Shown: piece by piece, positions 1 to 7,990 of the stretch
Position numbering within the stretch: the first letter of the stretch is position 1
How the letters are laid out: each line of letters opens with the position of its first letter
NCBI GenBank assembly: GCA_934462775.1
Contig: CAKSIR010000008.1
Span: forward strand, 1-32,007
Direction: 5' to 3'
DNA: 32,007 nucleotides
Origin: an uncultured Ruminiclostridium sp.
Lineage (GTDB): Bacteria > Bacillota > Clostridia > Oscillospirales > Ruminococcaceae
The notes under the pieces: model-generated
Database searches by the model: none
Told to the model about the DNA's origin: nothing
What the model saw: only the letters and a program-made list of their open reading frames with translations
Translations under genes and position numbers: made by a program

Positions 1-56
1 ACTTAGGGCTTTGCCCTAAGTACCCACCACCTTTTGAAAAAGGTGGACGAAAACTT
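1..56 (+). repeat. Structured intergenic repeat, copy A (5' part outside the window)
   Basis: Only the 3' end of the element is inside the window. It holds hairpin IV (CTTAGGGC at 2-9 pairing with GCCCTAAG at 13-20) and hairpin V (CCACCTTTT at 27-35 with AAAAGGTGG at 38-46), then the conserved tail around 47-56. Both hairpins and the six bases between them are identical to copy C (13271-13315). The element ends about 30 bases from the stop codon of the minus-strand gene that follows. Confidence 0.85.
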
Positions 57-84
57 TTATTTCTTTGCCAAAGGCGCACCCCTC

Positions 85-1362
85 TTACTCCCCTAAATTC
101 ACCGTGTTATACCCCACGACCTTTATCACCCTCAACCCGCTGAACGGCAGCGCCATCAACGGAAAATCCGTTCTGTCCGTGTCGTTCATGGCAATAAATA
201 TGCCGTTTTCTGTTGATGTGATTATACACTGAGATAAATACTCGCCGTTTTCGTCCAGAAGTTGAATTATATCGCCCTTTTCAGCCATGGAAATCGGCAC
301 ATCGCACAGCGACACTAACCCGAATCCCTTATTTTCAAGGCAGTAGCTGTAAAAGCCGCTGCCGCTTATAAAGCTTTTGCTGTACCCCGAATGGCTTTGG
401 GCGTCAATCTCGAAGTCGCTGTACCATTTCCACTGAACCTCGGGCGCGCCCTGTACGTCCATTGGAATCCCTCCCGCAATAAGGCACTGGGAGGTGAAGT
501 TCGCCGTGTTTATGTCGTAGCTGCCGAAGTAGGCGGTGTTCCTGCCGCCTGCGGCTGAATCCGACCACGTTCTTGCATAATTTATCGCCGCGTCACGGAG
601 GTAAACGTACTCCGTTTGGGGTATTTCCTTTGGCTCGCCGCCGTCCTTAAAGCCCTTTATCTCGTCAATAAGCAGCTCGTTTGCGCGGTCGGCGTACTTC
701 TCAATGTATGAATATGTCAGGTCGGAGCGTATGTAGCCGTCCTTTTCAATCTCCTTTTCAAGCGCGCTCAGGGCGTAGCTGTGTATGTCGCTTTCCCATT
801 CGTGGGCGAAAATTTCCCATTCCGTGCCGTTTTTCTTGTAGCTGAAACGGTGGGAGATCCCGCTCGTTTTGGCGGAGGTTTCCCCGAAGTAACAGCAAAA
901 GCTCTGGGTCATTTCAAGCTCCACTAAGCTGTCGCTTGGCGAAACCGCTCTTTTGCACACTATTTCCGAGGTAATTCTCTGCGGCTCAAGACGGTTCAGG
1001 TAAAACCGCTCTGCCTCGTAGTTCATGGTCAGCCTATCCGTCAGATAATCCTCGCATTGGTAGGCGAAAAACGGGTACAGACTTTCCTCGCCGCTGCCTG
1101 TAAGGGTGGCTGAATAACGCTCAAAGTAGGATTTTATCCGCGCCTGCAGCTCCTCCGGCACGTTCTGCTCGTCAAAATTGGTCAGCGTTACCTCCACGTC
1201 CGCGCCGTTTGTCACGCCGTAGCTGTACGGCTCGTCGCTGCCGAAAAGCTTGTCGGTGATGTCCTTGGCGAAGTCGGTTGCCGTTAAAAGATAATAACCG
1301 CCTGTGCAGAAAAGTGCCAGTGCGGTAATAATTATCAGTGCTTTAAGCAGGTATTTTTTCAT
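85..1362 (-). CDS. Amidase_6-like exported or membrane-anchored protein, probably catalytically inactive
   Basis: The 425-residue protein starts with MKKYLLKALIIITALALF, an uncleaved signal-anchor or signal peptide. A longer reading from 1473 exists, but its extra N-terminus is arginine-rich and out-of-frame shadow of the 47-codon gene upstream, so ATG 1362 is preferred. Residues about 40-225 look like a secreted alpha/beta region without a name I recognise. Residues about 253-425 match the putative amidase domain (Amidase_6): YLRDAAINYARTW, then NTANFTSQCLIAGGIPM, then a C-terminal IITSTENGIFIAMND block. In that family the nucleophile is the Cys of a D-C-T/A-N-F-x-SQ motif; here the positions read Asn-Thr (T286), and the usual His of the following strand reads Cys (C379). 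I infer a binding or structural role at the cell surface. It is the last gene of the minus-strand train. Confidence 0.8.
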   Translation of the reverse strand: MKKYLLKALIIITALALFCTGGYYLLTATDFAKDITDKLFGSDEPYSYGVTNGADVEVTLTNFDEQNVPEELQARIKSYFERYSATLTGSGEESLYPFFAYQCEDYLTDRLTMNYEAERFYLNRLEPQRITSEIVCKRAVSPSDSLVELEMTQSFCCYFGETSAKTSGISHRFSYKKNGTEWEIFAHEWESDIHSYALSALEKEIEKDGYIRSDLTYSYIEKYADRANELLIDEIKGFKDGGEPKEIPQTEYVYLRDAAINYARTWSDSAAGGRNTAYFGSYDINTANFTSQCLIAGGIPMDVQGAPEVQWKWYSDFEIDAQSHSGYSKSFISGSGFYSYCLENKGFGLVSLCDVPISMAEKGDIIQLLDENGEYLSQCIITSTENGIFIAMNDTDRTDFPLMALPFSGLRVIKVVGYNTVNLGE

Positions 1363-1363
1363 A

Positions 1364-1507
1364 TCAGGACCAGCCGTAATCGTCATAATCGCGCCACTTG
1401 TCGGCAGCGGACATCTGCCCCAGCTTGAACATGACAAACGCAGCGCAGGCAACAATCGACGCAAGAGCGGCAATTACGGGGATAATCCATGTGTTGTTTT
1501 TCTTCAT
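1364..1507 (-). CDS. 47-residue single-pass membrane protein
   Basis: An open frame with ATG at 1507 is preceded by a good ribosome binding site (AAAGGACGG, about five bases before the start). It encodes MKKNNTWIIPVIAALASIVA at the N-terminus, one clear transmembrane helix (residues about 7-27) and a short charged/aromatic tail ending DYDDYGWS. Its TGA stop (1364-1366) is one base from the ATG of the amidase-like gene, which itself has no good ribosome binding site, so the two are probably translationally coupled. No family recognised. The ribosome binding site, hydrophobic profile and coupling support it being real. Confidence 0.7.
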   Translation of the reverse strand: MKKNNTWIIPVIAALASIVACAAFVMFKLGQMSAADKWRDYDDYGWS

Positions 1508-1568
1508 TTTCCGTCCTTTCACTAATGGGAAAAAATGTATCTGTATATTATTTCGGCAGCAGGGCGGC

Positions 1569-2399
1569 TTAACTTAACAGCTCCCTGTAAATTTCCGACT
1601 TGGAGAATTTGGTTTTAGCGGCAATTTCCTTGCAGGCGTCGCTTGCCTTTCTTCCGCCGTCAACCAGCTCCTGCGCCATTGCGGCAGCCTCCTCAAGGGT
1701 GATTTCCGCCTTGGCGGCTTCCTCCTCGTAGGGCGCTCCCTCAACGATAAGGACGTATTCGCCGCGCGGACTTTCCGCCTCGTACTTGGCAATCATCTGA
1801 CTTATCGTGCCGCGGATAATCTCCTCGTGGACCTTGGTAAGCTCGCGGCAAAGGGCGATTTGCCTGTCCCCTAAGGCTTCAAGCAAATCGTCAAGGGTGT
1901 ATTTAAGCTTGTGGGGCGCCTCGTAGAAAATCAGTGTACGGTGATAGTTTTTTATCTCCTCAAGATGGTCGGAGCGCTGCTTTTTGTTCACCGAAAGAAA
2001 TCCCTCGAAGCTGAAACGGGAGGTGGACAGCCCCGAAACCGCCAGCGCCGACATTGCCGCCGTGGGGGAGGGAACAACCACCGTTTCAATGCCGTGCATC
2101 GCGCACAGCCTTACTAAATCCTCGCCGGGGTCGGAAATGCAGGGCATTCCTGCGTCGGTGCATATCGCGCAGCTTTCGCCGTCCATGATTCGGGCGATTA
2201 TTTCCTCGCCCTTGCTTCTTATATTATGCTCGTGGTAGGAGATCATGGGCTTTTGTATGCCGAAATGGGTCAGCAGCTTCATTGTCACTCTTGTGTCCTC
2301 GGCGGCGATGAAATCCACGCTTTTCAGCGTTTCAACCGCGCGGGGGCTGAAATCGGACAGGTTGCCGATTGGCGTTCCCACCACATAAAGTTTACTCAT
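1569..2399 (-). CDS. rsmI: 16S rRNA (cytidine1402-2'-O)-methyltransferase RsmI
   Basis: The 276-residue protein has the tetrapyrrole-methylase fold typical of RsmI: the N-terminal LYVVGTPIGNLSD, then AAEDTR, then CTDAGMPCISDPG with the SAM-binding loop. RsmI 2'-O-methylates C1402 in the decoding centre of 16S rRNA, in the cytoplasm. Length and motif order are normal. Its ATG overlaps the end of the upstream methyltransferase gene by eight bases, and its own AAAGGAG is 13 bases away, so translation probably depends on coupling. The same pair (TrmN6-like methyltransferase then RsmI) is a familiar neighbourhood in Firmicutes. Confidence 0.95.
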   Translation of the reverse strand: MSKLYVVGTPIGNLSDFSPRAVETLKSVDFIAAEDTRVTMKLLTHFGIQKPMISYHEHNIRSKGEEIIARIMDGESCAICTDAGMPCISDPGEDLVRLCAMHGIETVVVPSPTAAMSALAVSGLSTSRFSFEGFLSVNKKQRSDHLEEIKNYHRTLIFYEAPHKLKYTLDDLLEALGDRQIALCRELTKVHEEIIRGTISQMIAKYEAESPRGEYVLIVEGAPYEEEAAKAEITLEEAAAMAQELVDGGRKASDACKEIAAKTKFSKSEIYRELLS

Positions 2400-3090
2400 A
2401 TACCGATAAAAGCTCCTTTGTGTATTCGTTTCCGCTGCGCATATTCAGCGGCTCGGTTATTTTAAGCCCCGCCTTTGCGCCTTTTTTTCCGCTGATAAGC
2501 ACCAGCCACGGCTGGTCGCCCTCCTTGTTCTGGACAAAGGTGATAACCTTCGGCTCGATTTTGTACTTTCTGAAGGTGCAGATAACGTCCGTCAGCCGTT
2601 CGGGAATGTGGCACATTTTCAGCGTGCCGCCGTATTTCAGCAGATAGTCAGCCGATTTTACCACGTCGTCAAGGCTGCACAGCAGCTCGTGCCGCGCGAT
2701 TGCCTGCGCCTTTGAAAGCCGCTCAAGACCGCTTCGGGAGCGGAAGTAGGGCGGATTTACCGTCACCATGTCCATTGTTTCCCGTGGAACATCGGGACTT
2801 TTCAGGTCGCAGAGAACAGGCTGAATAATCCCGCTCAGTCCGTTTTCCTCGGCGGAAATTCTGAGCAGGTCGATTGCCTCCTCCTGTATGTCGACGGCAT
2901 AGATTTTCTTGGGCGGGTCCTTTTTGCAGAAAAGCAGCGGTATAATCCCGCAGCCCGTGCAGAGGTCGCAGACCGTGTCCTTTCTTTTCGGCTTAGCGAA
3001 GCCTGCCAGAAGAAACGCGTCCGTGCCGAATCTATGGTCGGTGCTGACGGTTATGTTAAGGCCGCCCAGTGCGAATTTCTCAGTTTCCAT
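2392..3090 (-). CDS. TrmN6/YfiC-like tRNA1(Val) adenine-N6 methyltransferase family
   Basis: A 232-residue class I SAM methyltransferase. Visible motifs are the YfiC-type start with FGTDAFLLA (residues 21-29), motif I DLCTGCGIIP (42-51) and the N6-adenine signature NPPYF (112-116). The E. coli member methylates A37 of tRNA-Val; Firmicute members (YabB group) have the same architecture but the substrate is usually assigned by similarity only. It lies one base downstream of the potassium transporter gene and overlaps rsmI by eight bases, so all three are co-transcribed. Family assignment is firm, the exact tRNA target is not. Confidence 0.88.
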   Translation of the reverse strand: METEKFALGGLNITVSTDHRFGTDAFLLAGFAKPKRKDTVCDLCTGCGIIPLLFCKKDPPKKIYAVDIQEEAIDLLRISAEENGLSGIIQPVLCDLKSPDVPRETMDMVTVNPPYFRSRSGLERLSKAQAIARHELLCSLDDVVKSADYLLKYGGTLKMCHIPERLTDVICTFRKYKIEPKVITFVQNKEGDQPWLVLISGKKGAKAGLKITEPLNMRSGNEYTKELLSVYE

Positions 3091-3091
3091 A

Positions 3092-4441
3092 TTAACCTAC
3101 CATTATGTTGGCGACAGGCAGTACCTTTGCCTTGTCATCGGGCTTGTTCATTGTCAGCGAGAGAATGATTGAAACAGGACCTATTCGTCCCACATACATG
3201 GTCAGCGCCAGCACTACCTTTGACACAGGGTCAACCAAATCGGATACTCCCGCGGTAAATCCCGTTGTTGTAAAGGAGGACATTACCTCGAACAGAATGT
3301 TCAGCGCGTCAAGCTGCGGATTCAGGACGTACACAATGATAAACGACGCCGAAATAAAGGCGGCGGAGAGGAAAAGCACGGTAAGGGTCTTGTAGACTAC
3401 GTTTTTCGGGATACGGTGCTTGAGGATTTCGGTATCCTCCTTGTTTTTGATTACCGACCATGCGGTTGCTATCATGATAAGGAATGTTGTTACCTTGATA
3501 CCGCCTCCGGTTGAACCGGGACCAACGCCGATGAACATAAGCGCCATGGTGAACACCTTGGAGAACGCGTTGGTGGTAGGCAGGGGAATAGGCGCAAAGC
3601 CTGCTGTTCTTGAGGAAACGCTGGCAAAAAACGAGGTCAGCAGGTTTTCGCCGAAGTTCAGATGGCCGTACAGATACGGGTTCAGCTTTTCAATAAGGAA
3701 GTAGCCTACAAAGCCTACTGCAACCAGTATTCCCGACACGCTGAGAACGACCTTTGAGTGGAAGTACAGCTTTTTTGTTTTCTTGATGCCGGCGAGGTTT
3801 TCCCACACGACAAAGCCTATTCCGCCCATGAAAACAAGCATCGACAGAGTAAGCATAATCAGCGGATTGTCCGTTATGCTTTCCATTCCGTGAGGGTCAA
3901 TGCCCATAAGGTCGAAGCCTGCGTTGCAGAAAGCGGAAATCGCCATGAAAACCGCCATAAACACGCCGTAGCCGCCGTACCGCGGAACAAACGCCAGTCC
4001 CAGCAGCAGCGCGCCGAAGCCCTCGATTGTAAACGAGTAGGTTATAATGCGGATAAAAAGGCGGCGGGTGGATTCTATTCCGTTTACGGTAACGTCGCCC
4101 GTTACCTCGCTTGCCTTGACAAGACCGATTTTCTTTCCCAAGGCGATGTTGAAGAACGTTACCAACGTAACGAATCCCAGACCGCCTATCTGTATCAGCA
4201 GCATAATCACCGACTGCCCGAAATAGGTCCAGTGGGTGAAGGTGTCGAACAGGGAAATTCCCGTAACGCAGGTTGCGGAGGCGGCTGTAAAAACGCAGTC
4301 GATAAAGTTGGTGAAGCGGCCTGTTTTGGAGCTGAAGGGCAGGCAGAGCAGCGCCGCTCCGATAATGATTATAATAAGAAAGCCGAGAGCCAGCGTTCGG
4401 GCAGGCTTCATAGACTTTGATTTCTTTTGAAGTACGGGCAT
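3092..4441 (-). CDS. TrkH/KtrB-family potassium uptake channel subunit
   Basis: A 449-residue integral membrane protein built from four M1-P-M2 repeats. The four selectivity-filter loops are visible: TCVTG (57-61), NAGFD (172-176), RTAGF (277-281) and TTGFT (391-395), each with the conserved glycine. There is a short basic N-terminus, which suits the compact KtrB form. KtrB works with the RCK-domain regulator KtrA/TrkA, which controls gating by nucleotide and c-di-AMP binding; no such gene is in this window, so the partner must be elsewhere. Ribosome binding site GAAAGGAA is seven bases before the ATG. Confidence 0.93.
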   Translation of the reverse strand: MPVLQKKSKSMKPARTLALGFLIIIIIGAALLCLPFSSKTGRFTNFIDCVFTAASATCVTGISLFDTFTHWTYFGQSVIMLLIQIGGLGFVTLVTFFNIALGKKIGLVKASEVTGDVTVNGIESTRRLFIRIITYSFTIEGFGALLLGLAFVPRYGGYGVFMAVFMAISAFCNAGFDLMGIDPHGMESITDNPLIMLTLSMLVFMGGIGFVVWENLAGIKKTKKLYFHSKVVLSVSGILVAVGFVGYFLIEKLNPYLYGHLNFGENLLTSFFASVSSRTAGFAPIPLPTTNAFSKVFTMALMFIGVGPGSTGGGIKVTTFLIMIATAWSVIKNKEDTEILKHRIPKNVVYKTLTVLFLSAAFISASFIIVYVLNPQLDALNILFEVMSSFTTTGFTAGVSDLVDPVSKVVLALTMYVGRIGPVSIILSLTMNKPDDKAKVLPVANIMVG

Positions 4442-4460
4442 TGCGATTCCTTTCTTGTGC

Positions 4461-6347
4461 TTATTCCGCAGACGCGTCCGCGGTTTGCAGAGTTATAGGC
4501 TCGCGGCTGTCGATTTTGCCGATTCCCTGCGACTGTGCGTAAGCAAGGGCGCGCTCGCCGTAAGCGTAAATAAGGTATCCGTCAACGTCTGCAAGCTCGG
4601 TAAGGGAAACGTCCTTTGCCTCGCCCTTAAAGCGCAGGGTCTGGCTGTCGGGCATTACGATAAAGCAGTTTTCGGGGATACTGTCTGTTTCAAGGGTGTA
4701 AAGCACCTTTGTGTTCTGGTTCAGGTACTGGAGCATGGTCGCCGTGTGGCGGGTGGTTTTGTAGGCGGTTATTGGGGGCGCGTCGACCTGATTGTACAGG
4801 TAGTCGGTAAGGGTTATTGCCTCCGCGTTCTTTACGGTGGATTCCTCGCTGCAAAGGGGCAGGTAAACCGCCGCAACGCATACCGTCGAGTACGCCGTGA
4901 TTATGGCGAAAACCCCTGCGCAAAGGAACTTTTTCCGTTCCTTTGCGCAGCAAACGATAACGATAAGCAGCGCCATTATACAGAAAGCCGCCGAGGCGGT
5001 CAGCATAAAGGTTTCGTGGGTGTAAAGGGCGGCGGGAGCCTCGCCTATCCTCAGCGGGAAAAGTGAAAGTATAGGGGACAGGCGCACCCTTTCAGCCTGA
5101 AGAATGTCAGGCTCGGTAAAGGTGAAAAATGGGATATAAACCGCGCCGAGAGCGATTGCTCCCGACAGAATGTGTGGCAGCCTTACGTCGTATATAAAGA
5201 AGAACATCAGCACAAAAAGCAGCGCTATCGGAATAACTCCGTCAAGGAACCTGCCGAAAATGGCGGCGTCCTGATACTCGCTGTAATTTGAGCCGTACTT
5301 GTAGAATACGCCGATTATGAGGGTGAAGAACACGGTCGCCGCCGAAAAGACGGCGTACAGCACGAAATCCGCGCTGAACTTGCAGGGTGTTTTTTTCACT
5401 CTGCTGCGGATAACCGCCGCTGTTACAAGGACGAAAAGCCCTATTGCCAGTCCGCCGAAGCCCCATGTGGAGGTAACGAAGTAGTAAAGCTGACCGACAA
5501 GGGTCTTGAAGAAGCGGGATACTCCGTCCCCCTCGAAGCCTGACGCAAGGTTTTCAAAGAAGTTTTCGGCGGTGTTTTTCAGAGCGCCGCCGGTTGTTTG
5601 CCAGACCGATTTTTGAATGGAGTATGTAGTTATGCGCTCCAGAACCGCCGTTACCGCCATTGCCGGGAAAAAGCTGATAAGGCAGACGGTTTTCTTCCTG
5701 TACGCAAGCCTTGCGGCAACAACGGTGATTATCAGGGCGAGAACGATCCCGATAAGCCGCTCGTGGGCGGCAAAGGCGACAACGCAGAGAAAGCCCGCCA
5801 AAACGGACAGCATATTCTTGAAGCCGTAATGCTTCTCCGAGGCGGCGCACATTATAACCCACACAAGAACCCACGGCAGAACGATTGCAACGGTTTCGTT
5901 CCAGATGAACTTGGTGTGGGCGAAATAGGTCACATAGCCGCCGCAGATAAAGGCGCAGAGCGCAAGCTGACGGGGTTTTTTTACTCCCAGTTTTGCGGCG
6001 ATGCTGTAAGCGAGAACAGGCACAAAGCTTATCATGAAGGAGTTCATCACAAGCAGCGCCTTGTACTGGACGTATGGGTCGTTGGTGAGCAGCATTATGG
6101 GCGTGTACAGCAGCCCCTGTATATAGCCGTAGAAATACTCGGTGCCGGACATTACTCCCGTCCAGTTTGCGCCGCAGAAGAACGCTCCCGCAGCGGCAAC
6201 GCCGAACTCGTTGGGGTCAATGCTCGGCAGGGTCATGCGCAGGGAAAAAACCGTGTTTACGGCAAACCATACCGCAAATATAAGGAGCGTTGCCCCTTTG
6301 TTTCCGTATTTGTTGAAGAATCTGCGGAACAAGTCCCTCATATTCAC
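4461..6347 (-). CDS. Large polytopic membrane protein, GT-C glycosyltransferase-like layout
   Basis: A 628-residue protein with roughly a dozen hydrophobic segments and a soluble tail of about 120 residues. The start is probably GTG 6347, because AAGGTGAT lies seven bases before it; ATG 6341 would have 13 bases. The first extracytoplasmic loop follows TM1 and carries acidic residues (D44, E47 in SIDPNEFG), then an aromatic loop NWTGVMSGTEYFYGY. An acidic pair in that loop is the hallmark of GT-C transferases that use polyprenyl-phosphate sugars, so a transfer role in surface glycans is possible. I do not recognise a named family. It sits between the RING protein (17-base gap) and the potassium channel (19-base gap). 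Confidence 0.6.
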   Translation of the reverse strand: MNMRDLFRRFFNKYGNKGATLLIFAVWFAVNTVFSLRMTLPSIDPNEFGVAAAGAFFCGANWTGVMSGTEYFYGYIQGLLYTPIMLLTNDPYVQYKALLVMNSFMISFVPVLAYSIAAKLGVKKPRQLALCAFICGGYVTYFAHTKFIWNETVAIVLPWVLVWVIMCAASEKHYGFKNMLSVLAGFLCVVAFAAHERLIGIVLALIITVVAARLAYRKKTVCLISFFPAMAVTAVLERITTYSIQKSVWQTTGGALKNTAENFFENLASGFEGDGVSRFFKTLVGQLYYFVTSTWGFGGLAIGLFVLVTAAVIRSRVKKTPCKFSADFVLYAVFSAATVFFTLIIGVFYKYGSNYSEYQDAAIFGRFLDGVIPIALLFVLMFFFIYDVRLPHILSGAIALGAVYIPFFTFTEPDILQAERVRLSPILSLFPLRIGEAPAALYTHETFMLTASAAFCIMALLIVIVCCAKERKKFLCAGVFAIITAYSTVCVAAVYLPLCSEESTVKNAEAITLTDYLYNQVDAPPITAYKTTRHTATMLQYLNQNTKVLYTLETDSIPENCFIVMPDSQTLRFKGEAKDVSLTELADVDGYLIYAYGERALAYAQSQGIGKIDSREPITLQTADASAE

Positions 6348-6364
6348 AGTATCACCTTACTTTC

Positions 6365-7324
6365 TTACTGTAATAACGGCAGCAGCACTATCCGTATAAC
6401 GGTGTACGAAATAACCGCCATAATGCCTAATCCCAAAAGCGCAAAGCGGAAGCCGGGGTTTCCCGCCTTGGCGAGAGCCTGATAGTATTCCTCGCTGGTT
6501 TCGCTGCCTGCGTAGCGCTGACGAATGGAGATAATTTTTTTCACCGCCCAGTTGAGGTACATTCTGTCGCCGAAAATTCCCATGAAAATGGACAGGGCGA
6601 TGGAAATATAATAGAATACGGTGTTCAGCGTTATAAACGAAGAATTGCTGAGAATGGCTGCTGAAATTGAGTCAAGCCCCGCGTAGGAGCTGAAAAAGAA
6701 CAAAAGCTGCGGAATGTTCAGTATCATGAACGCAACCGCCAGTATAACCGCGGGAACGTACATTCTGCGGTAGAACTGGTAGATAGGGGACAGAAACAGG
6801 GCGAACACGTTGAGGGTGGCTTTTCTTCCCGTCAGCGCAAGGCTTTTCAGCACGTTCAGAGTGTACGCTCCCTTGCCGGGGTAAGGGCTGATAAAGCGGG
6901 TAAGCTCCATTTCGCTTACTCCCATGTAGCGGCGCTCGTTGTTGGCGTCGCTGTTGCGGTAGAAGTTGTCCTCCTGCTCCCTGAGCCACTTTTCAAGCTC
7001 CTCCTCCGATTGCTCGAAGGAGCTGGGCTGTTCGTAGGTGTTGCCGTTGCGGTCGTATCGGGTGTAGCCCGGCTCCTCCTCGTCTGACGGCTCCTGCTGC
7101 GGCTCGTCGGGAGAAAAGTACGGCGGAGTGTCCGTTTTCTGCTTGGGGATTTCGGGAGTCCACTCAAAGCCTGTGCCGTGCTTGTCGGCGTAGGGGCAGT
7201 GACCTAACTTTTCCCAGCATATCCTGTGAACAGGGGCGCCGCAGTCGGGGCAGGTGACAATATCCTCGTCCCCTGAGAAATACCCCTTGCAGCAGGCGCA
7301 TCTCTGTTTTAAATATGGGTTCAT
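6365..7324 (-). CDS. Prokaryotic RING-type zinc finger plus DUF2628-like membrane protein
   Basis: Start at ATG 7324 (AAAGGAAA seven bases upstream); the open frame extends further but the extension is low-complexity basic sequence overlapping the preceding gene. The 319-residue product begins with a zinc finger: C9, C11/C12, C25-x2-C28, H33, C36, H42, C43, fitting Prok-RING_1. An acidic, Pro/Glu-rich linker follows (about 60-130), then a membrane half with about four helices and the pattern NVFALFLSPIYQFYRRMY seen in DUF2628 proteins. Such proteins are thought to be membrane-tethered zinc-ribbon factors of unknown function. It follows the RnfE-like gene after 14 bases. Confidence 0.75.
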   Translation of the reverse strand: MNPYLKQRCACCKGYFSGDEDIVTCPDCGAPVHRICWEKLGHCPYADKHGTGFEWTPEIPKQKTDTPPYFSPDEPQQEPSDEEEPGYTRYDRNGNTYEQPSSFEQSEEELEKWLREQEDNFYRNSDANNERRYMGVSEMELTRFISPYPGKGAYTLNVLKSLALTGRKATLNVFALFLSPIYQFYRRMYVPAVILAVAFMILNIPQLLFFFSSYAGLDSISAAILSNSSFITLNTVFYYISIALSIFMGIFGDRMYLNWAVKKIISIRQRYAGSETSEEYYQALAKAGNPGFRFALLGLGIMAVISYTVIRIVLLPLLQ

Positions 7325-7338
7325 AGCGTTTCCTTTCT

Positions 7339-7986
7339 TTATTCGCCGCTTATCTTCACAATTCTTTCGGGGTCGGCGACGGTTTTGGAGCGGCGGTTTT
7401 TCCGCGCGTTGTACAGCGCTCTGCAAAGTCCTGCCAGAACGCCTAAGAGAATGTATCCGCCGAAGGTCGTTTCCAGCGCGGGAACGTCAAAGGGCATTTT
7501 AAATACAGTATTGCCTATCGCGCCGTTAATAAGCAGGTCCCGTATGCTGCCGATTATCATGCAGGCAAAGTCAAAGCCAAGTATATACATGATAACGTCC
7601 GCTATCATGGGCTTCACGGGGCGGAGGTAGAAACGGCTCTCGGTTTTGGAGAGAATAAGCGGATTTGCAACTAAAATAGGTATATAAACGCCTGCCCAGT
7701 CTATCTGGAGCTGATAATAGTAGTTCAGAAAGGCGAAAACAGGCATATAAACCACCGACGCCACAAGGGCGTAGATGATTATTCTCACGGTGTAGACGAT
7801 TTTTCTCGGAATAAGGCGGCATAAAAGCACGGTTACAAAGGTGACCGCCGAGAAAATCATGCAGATTATCGCCGCCTTTTCAAAGCTGTTTGCAGCGGCA
7901 ATGACCGGTGCGATAAGGGCGCCGCTCATCAGGACGATGTTCTGTTTTATTAAGCCGTCTGAAAGGCTGGCTGATTTTTTTGACAT
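7339..7986 (-). CDS. RnfE/NqrD-like membrane protein lacking the cluster-binding cysteines
   Basis: A 215-residue protein with six predicted membrane helices. Its middle section aligns by eye with RnfE/NqrD: LCRLIPRKIVYTVRIIIYAL against the RKFIP..IRIPVFI segment, and the helix ending VANPLILSKTES against V-N-C-I-I-L-G-R-A-E. In Rnf/Nqr this subunit and its paralogue (RnfA/NqrE) each give two cysteines to an intramembrane [2Fe-2S] cluster. The first (in LGxC) is replaced within SGALIAP (residues 21-27), the second (N-C) reads N108-P109. The cysteines present elsewhere are not at these positions. It starts four bases after the RnfD-like gene; the ribosome binding site AAAAGGAT is made by the lysine codons of that gene's end. 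Confidence 0.7.
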   Translation of the reverse strand: MSKKSASLSDGLIKQNIVLMSGALIAPVIAAANSFEKAAIICMIFSAVTFVTVLLCRLIPRKIVYTVRIIIYALVASVVYMPVFAFLNYYYQLQIDWAGVYIPILVANPLILSKTESRFYLRPVKPMIADVIMYILGFDFACMIIGSIRDLLINGAIGNTVFKMPFDVPALETTFGGYILLGVLAGLCRALYNARKNRRSKTVADPERIVKISGE

Positions 7987-7990
7987 GGTA

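Noticed and set aside
5598..6482. 294-residue plus-strand open frame
   Set aside because: Antisense to the large membrane protein gene; composition rich in Arg, His and Gly without recognisable domains, as expected for a shadow.
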